From the NCBI GenBank assembly GCA_025499705.1, contig JAFMVE010000013.1, forward strand, positions 1 to 64,000: a stretch of DNA of 64,000 bases, given 5' to 3'. Within the stretch, counting starts at the first letter, position 1. Each line of letters starts with the position of its first letter. Under the pieces are notes generated by a model that did not search any database, had not been told where the DNA came from, and was given only the letters and a program-made list of their open reading frames with translations. The stretch comes from Carboxylicivirga caseinilyticus (GTDB lineage Bacteria; Bacteroidota; Bacteroidia; Bacteroidales; Marinilabiliaceae). Positions 38,278 to 44,522 of the stretch are shown piece after piece. The position numbers and the translations under genes are program-made.

Positions 38278-38816
38278 GAGATCTTTCGATGCATATCACC
38301 GATATCGTTCAAAACTCGGTACGAGCGAAGGCTAAACTTATTCAGCTTACGATTGAAGAAAAAGGAGAATGGCTGGTTTTTACTTTTGAGGATGATGGTA
38401 CTGGAATGGATGCGGAAACGGTGAAAAAAGTAACAGATCCATTTTATACCTCACGCACAACCCGCAAAGTTGGGTTAGGATTACCACTTTTTAAGCAAAA
38501 TGCAGAACTAACAGGTGGCACTCTGGAGATATATTCTCAATTAGGAGAAGGTACAACTGTAAAGGCTGATTTTGGAAAGGACCATATCGATCGTCCACCA
38601 ATGGGTGATTTAAAATCAACAGTAGCTATGCTGATCACCGGGAATCCCGAAGTTGATATGGTATTCACCTATCGAACAAAGGATGATGAGTTTAGATTGG
38701 ATAGCAGAGAAGTTAAGGAAGTGTTGGATGGAATGGATATCAGAATGCCTCAGGTGACAAGTTTTTTGAAAGAAATGATTGATGAAAATTTAAAAGAGAT
38801 AAAAGCAGACTTATAA
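38274..38816 (+). CDS. GHKL ATPase 2 (histidine-kinase-like)
   Basis: 180 residues: HATPase_c domain with N-box HITDIVQNSVRAKA (Asn14), G1 DDGTGMD (40-46), DPFYTSRTTRKVGLGLPLFKQN (F and G2 boxes, about 56-76). No sensor or dimerisation domain, and a C-terminal extension (about 105-180) unlike common kinases. Genes of this kind accompany hydABC in several anaerobes from memory. It may be a kinase or simply an ATP-dependent partner protein. Confidence 0.82.
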   Translation: MRDLSMHITDIVQNSVRAKAKLIQLTIEEKGEWLVFTFEDDGTGMDAETVKKVTDPFYTSRTTRKVGLGLPLFKQNAELTGGTLEIYSQLGEGTTVKADFGKDHIDRPPMGDLKSTVAMLITGNPEVDMVFTYRTKDDEFRLDSREVKEVLDGMDIRMPQVTSFLKEMIDENLKEIKADL

Positions 38817-38896
38817 AGTGTACTTGTTGAGGCTAATGAGTTAAAGCAAGCACATATCAGCTAAACAAAAATGTGTAATAATTATATCCAATTGCT

Positions 38897-39304
38897 ATGA
38901 CTAAAGTGAAATCCCTTGCCGACCTTCGAAAAATGAAGGAAGAATTGGCAAACAAAGTCCAGCTGAGAGAAAAGAGCGATCATCCTGATAAAATCGTTCA
39001 GGTGAAAGTTTCGATGGCTACATGTGGAATTGCCTCAGGTGCCAAAGAAGTGATGAACCATATTATTGAAGAGCTGGACAGACAGGCAATAGATGCAGTC
39101 GTAACCCAGACCGGCTGCATGGGTTATTGCTATGCCGAGCCTACTATTGAGGTAACTTTGCCCAGCTCCAATCCGGTTGTGTTTGGGTATGTAGATTTTA
39201 AAAAAGCCAACGAAATAATTGCAAAGTACATTATTAGGGGTGAGTTGGTAGATGGAATCATCCCCGTAAATTACGAAACAGTTAACGATAAAAAGAACGA
39301 CTAG
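38897..39304 (+). CDS. (2Fe-2S) ferredoxin-domain protein
   Basis: 135 residues, thioredoxin-like ferredoxin fold with SMATCGIASGAKE (C43) and TGCMGYC (C74, C78). Only three Cys occur in the whole protein, one fewer than HydC-type subunits, so the fourth ligand of any [2Fe-2S] cluster is unclear. It precedes hydB2 by 10 bases, as the equivalent gene does in Thermotoga-type hydrogenase loci from memory, and may be an extra electron carrier of the complex. Confidence 0.8.
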   Translation: MTKVKSLADLRKMKEELANKVQLREKSDHPDKIVQVKVSMATCGIASGAKEVMNHIIEELDRQAIDAVVTQTGCMGYCYAEPTIEVTLPSSNPVVFGYVDFKKANEIIAKYIIRGELVDGIIPVNYETVNDKKND

Positions 39305-39314
39305 GTATAACGCT

Positions 39315-41108
39315 ATGGCAAAATATAAAAATCATGTTCTTGTGTGTGGCGGTACAGGATGTCGCGCATCGCAAGGAGAAGAGATTGTACAAAACCTGAA
39401 TCGTATTCTTGAGGAGAATGGTCTCGAGCAGGAAGTTCAGGTGGTAAGAACAGGATGTTTTGGTTTCTGTGAAAAAGGTCCTGTGGTAAAAATGGTTCCC
39501 GATAACACTTTTTATGTGCAGGTTAGCCCTAAAGACGCAGAAGAGATTGTTAAAGAGCATCTGGTTAAAGGCCGTCAGGTTGAAAGACTTTTATACATCG
39601 ATCCGGAAACAAAAAAACAAGTTTCAGAATCGAAAAACATGGGCTTCTACAAAAAACAGATTCGGATTGCTTTACGAAATTGTGGATTTATCAACCCTGA
39701 AAATATAGATGAATATATTGCCCGCGATGGGTATGCTTCATTAGGTAAAGCTCTTACTGAGATGAAACCTGAAGAGGTAATCAAAATTATTATTGATTCC
39801 GGATTACGTGGTCGTGGTGGAGGTGGATTCCCTACCGGATTAAAATGGGATATTACCCGCAAAGTAGAATCAGATCAGAAATACGTAGTATGTAATGCAG
39901 ACGAAGGAGATCCGGGAGCCTTTATGGATCGTTCCATTCTGGAAGGTGATCCGCATTCAGTTTTGGAGGCAATGGCTATCAATGCCTATTGTACAGGTGC
40001 CGACAAAGGTCTGATTTATATCCGTGCAGAGTATCCGCTTGCTATTAAACGTTTGAAAATTGCCATTGAACAGGCTCGTGAATATGGCTTGTTGGGTAGT
40101 GATATATTTGGTACCGGTTTTAATTTTGATGTCGAATTACGTTTTGGTGCCGGTGCTTTTGTTTGTGGTGAAGAAACTTCGTTGATTCACTCCATGGAAG
40201 GATTACGAGGAGAACCTACAGTTAAACCTCCTTTCCCTTCAGAAAGCGGATACAAAGGCAAGCCTACCAACGTAAATAATGTTGAGACTTACGCCAACAT
40301 TCCGGTTATCCTGATGAAAGGTGCTGAATGGTTTAGCAGTATCGGAACCGAGAAAAGTAAAGGAACCAAGGTGTTTGCCCTGGCAGGAAAGGTAAATAAC
40401 GTTGGTTTGATTGAAGTACCGATGGGTACCACTCTTCGGGAAGTAATTTTTGATATTGGTGGTGGTATTAAAGACGGTAAGAAATTTAAAGCTGTTCAAA
40501 CAGGTGGGCCATCGGGTGGGTGTTTAACCGATAAACACCTTGATATACCTATTGATTACGATAACTTGCTGGCCAGTGGATCAATGATGGGATCTGGTGG
40601 TATGATCGTGATGGATGAAAGCGATTGTATGGTATCAATGGCTAAGTTTTATCTTGATTTTACTGTTGAAGAATCATGTGGTAAGTGCGCTCCATGTCGA
40701 ATCGGTAACAAGCGTTTGTACGAAATGCTTCATAAAATTACCGAAGGAAAAGGTACTGAGGCCGACCTTGATAACCTTCGCAATTTGAGTAATGTTATTA
40801 AGGATACCTCGCTTTGTGGTTTGGGGCAAACCTCTCCAAATCCGGTTTTATCAACCATGGAAAATTTCTGGGATGAATATATCGCACACGTGAAAAACGA
40901 TAACTGTCCGGCTGGTCAGTGTAAAGCGTTAATGCAATATGTTATTGACGAAGAAAAATGTGTGGGTTGTACTTTATGCTCACGTGTTTGTCCGGTTGAT
41001 GCCATTGCAGGTGAGAAAAAAGCACCGCATGTGATCAATCCAACAACATGTATTAAGTGTGGAGCGTGTTATGAAAAATGTAAGTTCGGAGCGATCAGCA
41101 TCCAGTAA
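39315..41108 (+). CDS. hydB: HydB/NuoF-type flavoprotein subunit, full length, set 2
   Basis: 597 residues: N-terminal thioredoxin-like [2Fe-2S] domain (C11, C16, C48, C52), NuoF core with GLRGRGGGGFPTGLKW (about 163-178), GAFVCGEETSLIHSMEG, [4Fe-4S] motif ESCGKCAPCRIG (about 452-463) and a C-terminal pair of [4Fe-4S] motifs (CVGCTLCSRVC and CIKCGACYEKC). This domain set is that of HydB of electron-bifurcating hydrogenases, where NAD(H), ferredoxin and H2 are coupled at the FMN. Followed 36 bases later by hydA2. Confidence 0.94.
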   Translation: MAKYKNHVLVCGGTGCRASQGEEIVQNLNRILEENGLEQEVQVVRTGCFGFCEKGPVVKMVPDNTFYVQVSPKDAEEIVKEHLVKGRQVERLLYIDPETKKQVSESKNMGFYKKQIRIALRNCGFINPENIDEYIARDGYASLGKALTEMKPEEVIKIIIDSGLRGRGGGGFPTGLKWDITRKVESDQKYVVCNADEGDPGAFMDRSILEGDPHSVLEAMAINAYCTGADKGLIYIRAEYPLAIKRLKIAIEQAREYGLLGSDIFGTGFNFDVELRFGAGAFVCGEETSLIHSMEGLRGEPTVKPPFPSESGYKGKPTNVNNVETYANIPVILMKGAEWFSSIGTEKSKGTKVFALAGKVNNVGLIEVPMGTTLREVIFDIGGGIKDGKKFKAVQTGGPSGGCLTDKHLDIPIDYDNLLASGSMMGSGGMIVMDESDCMVSMAKFYLDFTVEESCGKCAPCRIGNKRLYEMLHKITEGKGTEADLDNLRNLSNVIKDTSLCGLGQTSPNPVLSTMENFWDEYIAHVKNDNCPAGQCKALMQYVIDEEKCVGCTLCSRVCPVDAIAGEKKAPHVINPTTCIKCGACYEKCKFGAISIQ

Positions 41109-41144
41109 TTTACACCAGTATTTTTGAACAGAAAAAGATAAGAA

Positions 41145-42911
41145 ATGGATATCGTTCAATTAACCATAGATAATAAAAAGGTAGTCGTTGAAAAAGGAAC
41201 TACCATCTTAGAAGCGGCAAAGACAATCGGGGTAGATATACCTTCGCTTTGCTATATGAAGTTGGAAGACACCAACTTTGAAAATAAGCCCGGCGGATGT
41301 CGCGTATGTGTTGTTGAGGTAGAAGGTCGTCGTAACCTTGCTCCGGCATGTAAAACGGAGTGCTCTGAAGGTATGACAGTTAATACGCACTCGGTGAGAG
41401 TGGTTAACGCACGTCGCACAGTTATGGAGTTGATTCTTTCAGATCACCCTTTTGAATGTCTGGTTTGTGCAAAATCAGGTGATTGTGAATTGCAGAGTCT
41501 GGCTCAAAAACTGGGTATTCGTGAGATAAAATACACGGGTGCCAAGAGTACTTACAAAGGTGATGAATCGCCCGCTATTATCCGTGATATGGATAAGTGT
41601 ATTATGTGTCGCCGTTGCGAAACAGCATGTAATGATGTACAGACAGTAGGGGTTCTTTCAGCTATTAACAGAGGCTTTGAATCAGTGGTTGCACCAGCCT
41701 TCGAAATGGATCTTGACCACTCAACCTGTACCTTCTGCGGGCAATGTGTGGCAGTTTGTCCTACCGGTGCACTAACCGAACGCGATAGTTCATCCAAAGT
41801 GATGGATGCGATTGTAAATCCAACCAAAACTGTAATAGTTCAGACAGCTCCGGCTGTGAGAGCTGCATTGGGTGAAGAATTTGGAATGGAACCAGGAACA
41901 TCTGTAACAGGTAAGATGGTTTCTGCTTTGCGCAAACTGGGATTCGATTATGTATTTGATACTGATTTTGCTGCTGACCTTACCATTATGGAAGAAGGCA
42001 CTGAATTGTTAGATCGCTTAAGCAAGCATCTGGCAGGAGATAAGGATGTTAAATTGCCAATTCTTACTTCCTGTTGTCCTGGATGGGTAAATTTCTTTGA
42101 GCATCAGTTCCCTGAAATGATTGATATTCCTTCAACAGCCAAATCACCTCAACAGATGTTTGGTGCTATTGCCAAAACGTATTTTGCAGATCAGTTAAAA
42201 CAGAAGCGTGAAGATGTAGTGGTTGTTTCTGTAATGCCATGTTTGGCTAAGAAATATGAATGTTCACGCGAAGAGTTTGCGGTAAATGGCGATCCGGATG
42301 TGAATATTTCCATCTCTACCCGTGAGTTGGCTCAGATGATACGCAATGCCAACCTTAATTTTGAGGCATTGGATGATGAAGATTTTGATAAACCATTAGG
42401 AGAATCAACAGGTGCAGCTGTGATATTTGGTACAACCGGAGGAGTGATAGAAGCAGCTGTTCGTACAGCTTACGAGGTGCATACTAAAAAGCCTTTGGAA
42501 CGACTTGATTTTGAAGAGTTGCGTGGTATGGAAGGTATCCGTTCTGCAACCATTGATTTCGACGGGTTACCTATTAATATTGGTATTGCTCACGGCTTAG
42601 GTAATGCGCGTAAATTACTCGAAGACATCAAAGCCGGTAAATCAGAGTTTCATGCAATTGAAATAATGGCTTGTCCCGGCGGTTGTATTGGTGGCGGTGG
42701 TCAACCTTATCATCATGGCAATGTTGATATCTTGAAAAAGCGTCAGCGTGCTATATACGAAGAGGACAAAGGCAAAGTATTGCGTAAATCACATGAGAAT
42801 CCGTTTATACAAAAACTGTATGCCGAGTTCCTGGGTGAACCATGTGGACATAAGTCTCATGAGTTGTTGCATACGCATTATTACGATAAGAAAAAGAAGA
42901 TTGAAATCTGA
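41145..42911 (+). CDS. hydA: [FeFe]-hydrogenase HydA, set 2
   Basis: 588 residues, same domain order as HydA1: [2Fe-2S] domain, His-Cys cluster (HPFECLVCAKSGDCELQ), two [4Fe-4S] motifs (CIMCRRCETAC, CTFCGQCVAVC) and a canonical H-cluster domain with L1 TSCCPGW (C310, C311), L2 MPCLAKKYE (C366) and L3 EIMACPGGC (C510, C514). All catalytic residues are present, so this is the most likely working hydrogenase: H2 evolution from NADH plus reduced ferredoxin, or the reverse. Confidence 0.96.
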   Translation: MDIVQLTIDNKKVVVEKGTTILEAAKTIGVDIPSLCYMKLEDTNFENKPGGCRVCVVEVEGRRNLAPACKTECSEGMTVNTHSVRVVNARRTVMELILSDHPFECLVCAKSGDCELQSLAQKLGIREIKYTGAKSTYKGDESPAIIRDMDKCIMCRRCETACNDVQTVGVLSAINRGFESVVAPAFEMDLDHSTCTFCGQCVAVCPTGALTERDSSSKVMDAIVNPTKTVIVQTAPAVRAALGEEFGMEPGTSVTGKMVSALRKLGFDYVFDTDFAADLTIMEEGTELLDRLSKHLAGDKDVKLPILTSCCPGWVNFFEHQFPEMIDIPSTAKSPQQMFGAIAKTYFADQLKQKREDVVVVSVMPCLAKKYECSREEFAVNGDPDVNISISTRELAQMIRNANLNFEALDDEDFDKPLGESTGAAVIFGTTGGVIEAAVRTAYEVHTKKPLERLDFEELRGMEGIRSATIDFDGLPINIGIAHGLGNARKLLEDIKAGKSEFHAIEIMACPGGCIGGGGQPYHHGNVDILKKRQRAIYEEDKGKVLRKSHENPFIQKLYAEFLGEPCGHKSHELLHTHYYDKKKKIEI

Positions 42912-42913
42912 TT

Positions 42914-42972
42914 AGTATCAAGATGAAAGTATCAAGATGAAAGTATCAAGATTCATGATTGTCTTGATACTT
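42914..42972 (+). repeat. 14-base tandem repeat merging into a hairpin, hydA2-hydC2 spacer
   Basis: AGTATCAAGATGA occurs at 42914-42926 and 42928-42940, and a third partial copy starts at 42942. The third copy forms a perfect 11-base stem: AAGTATCAAGA (42941-42951) with TCTTGATACTT (42962-42972), followed shortly by a run of T. May tune hydA2 versus hydC2 expression. Confidence 0.6.
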
Positions 42973-43007
42973 GATACTTTTTATCTTATGTCTTAAAAAA
43001 TAATAAA

Positions 43008-43484
43008 ATGGCAAATATAAAATTACCCGCTGCAAAAGTAGATGAATTAAAAGAGGTATGTAAGAAGTTCGATAACGATGGTGGCGAACTGATTAATGTG
43101 CTTCATGCAGCACAGGAAATGTTTGGCTATCTGCCTGCCGAGGTTCAGGAACTGGTTGCCGAGGAATTAAATGTTTCAGTGGCACATGTTTATGGTGTCG
43201 TCACTTTTTACTCTTTCTTTTCAATGATACCCAAAGGACAGCATCCTATTTCCATTTGTATGGGAACAGCATGTTATGTACGTGGTGCTGAGAAGGTGTT
43301 GGATGAGTTTAAAAAACATCTGAACGTAAAAGTGGGAGAGACAACCGATGACGGTAAATTCTCTATCAGCTGCCTGCGTTGCGTAGGAGCCTGCGGATTG
43401 GCACCAGTGGTTACTGTAGGTGAGCGTGTTTACGGACGAGTTGCTCCCGAAGATGTAAAAGGTATTATTGAAGAGTACCTGTGA
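43008..43484 (+). CDS. hydC: HydC/NuoE-type [2Fe-2S] subunit, set 2
   Basis: 158 residues with the NuoE fold and ligands C84, C89, C125, C129 (CMGTAC and CVGAC). VYGVVTFYSFFSMIPKG is the family hallmark. Completes the second hydBAC set; unusually it lies after hydA rather than before hydB, as it does in set 1, and is separated by the repeat/hairpin at 42914-42972. Confidence 0.92.
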   Translation: MANIKLPAAKVDELKEVCKKFDNDGGELINVLHAAQEMFGYLPAEVQELVAEELNVSVAHVYGVVTFYSFFSMIPKGQHPISICMGTACYVRGAEKVLDEFKKHLNVKVGETTDDGKFSISCLRCVGACGLAPVVTVGERVYGRVAPEDVKGIIEEYL

Positions 43485-43737
43485 TTAGCTTGTTAGGCAG
43501 TAGTCAGAAGGAAGTAGCTTTTTATGATGTGATTATCAATGTGCTGATAAGTTGATTGATTAGACGAAGTGCTAACTCCGGAGGAGTTAAATAGTGAGAG
43601 CCCCGGGTGATTGAGCGTAGCGAATGAACCTGGGGAATTATAGAATAAGAAGCCTGCCGCACTCACTGCACAAAATTGAATCGCAACTCTTTTTGCGGCA
43701 ACAAGGAGAGGTTAAAATTATTAATTTAAGATTATAT
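43485..43737. repeat. gene-free spacer with two hairpin repeats
   Basis: No ORF. TAACTCC-GGA-GGAGTTA (43573-43589) is a perfect stem with a 3-base loop. CCCCGGGT (43601-43608) pairs with ACCTGGGG (43628-43635; one G-T wobble) around a 19-base loop. Both look like dispersed hairpin repeats of the kind seen again at 50740-51155. Confidence 0.55.
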
Positions 43738-43769
43738 AAAGCCGCTTTCTAAAATCAGAAGGTGGCTTT
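43738..43769. terminator. bidirectional terminator between hydC2 and the LytTR gene
   Basis: AAAGCCGCTTTCT (43738-43750) pairs with AGAAGGTGGCTTT (43757-43769) over 13 positions with two wobbles and a 6-base loop. T-rich on the far side in both directions. It serves the converging hydC2 and LytTR transcripts. Confidence 0.78.
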
Positions 43770-43770
43770 A

Positions 43771-44520
43771 TTATTTGGTTAAAAGATCCATCACTGTATT
43801 TTTTCGTTGACGAGATACAGGTATGGAAGTTCCGTCATTCATTTTAAGGTAACCTCCATCATATTTTTCAAATGAACGGACATACTTTAAATTTACCAGG
43901 TGAGACTGGTGAACACGAGTAAAACCTTTGTCGCACAATAATTCATCAAATTCTTTTAGTGTTTTTGAGATTAAAATACTTTTGCCATCCATCAGATATA
44001 CATGTGTATAATTACTTTCCCCTACACATCGTGTTATTTCATGCAGTTCAACAAAAAGGATACGCTCTGCAGTAGGTAATCCTATTTTTTGTTTGTTGGC
44101 TTCTTGTTTCCGGTTTTCGATAAATTGTTGAGGTGCATGAATCTGATTCTTTTCCTGAAGATTTCGAATAGCTCGCTGAACGGCTTGTTGTAAATCCAGA
44201 ATATCAACTGGCTTCAATAAATAGTCAATGGCACAGAAACGAATGGCTCGAATAGCATATTGATCAAAAGCAGTTACAAAAATTACCTGGAAGGTGATAG
44301 GAGAGAGTGCTTCCAATAGTTCAAAGCCGGTTCCTCCTGGCATTTGAACATCCAGAAATACTAATTCGGGTTGAACAGCTTTAATTTTTTTGATGCCTTC
44401 AGCTGCATTTTGAGCTGTATCGCATATCTCAACTTCAGGACAGTAGTATTGTAATAAATCCTTAAGATTGTTGATGTTGTTTTCTTCGTCGTCGATAATC
44501 AGGGCTCGTATCGATTTCAT
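43771..44520 (-). CDS. LytTR-family response regulator
   Basis: 249 residues: receiver domain (about 1-120; IIDDEENN acidic pair, phospho-acceptor Asp in FLDVQMPGG, Lys in LLKPVD) and a LytTR DNA-binding domain (about 145-249; CVGESNYTHVYLMDG, FTRVHQSHLVNL). Two bases downstream of its kinase gene. LytTR regulators bind paired short direct repeats; a matching pair lies upstream of the kinase at 47474-47505. Confidence 0.93.
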   Translation of the reverse strand: MKSIRALIIDDEENNINNLKDLLQYYCPEVEICDTAQNAAEGIKKIKAVQPELVFLDVQMPGGTGFELLEALSPITFQVIFVTAFDQYAIRAIRFCAIDYLLKPVDILDLQQAVQRAIRNLQEKNQIHAPQQFIENRKQEANKQKIGLPTAERILFVELHEITRCVGESNYTHVYLMDGKSILISKTLKEFDELLCDKGFTRVHQSHLVNLKYVRSFEKYDGGYLKMNDGTSIPVSRQRKNTVMDLLTK

Positions 44521-44522
44521 TT

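Noticed and set aside
42914-42972. CRISPR or iteron array
   Set aside because: Three 14-base units with no spacers and no replication gene nearby.
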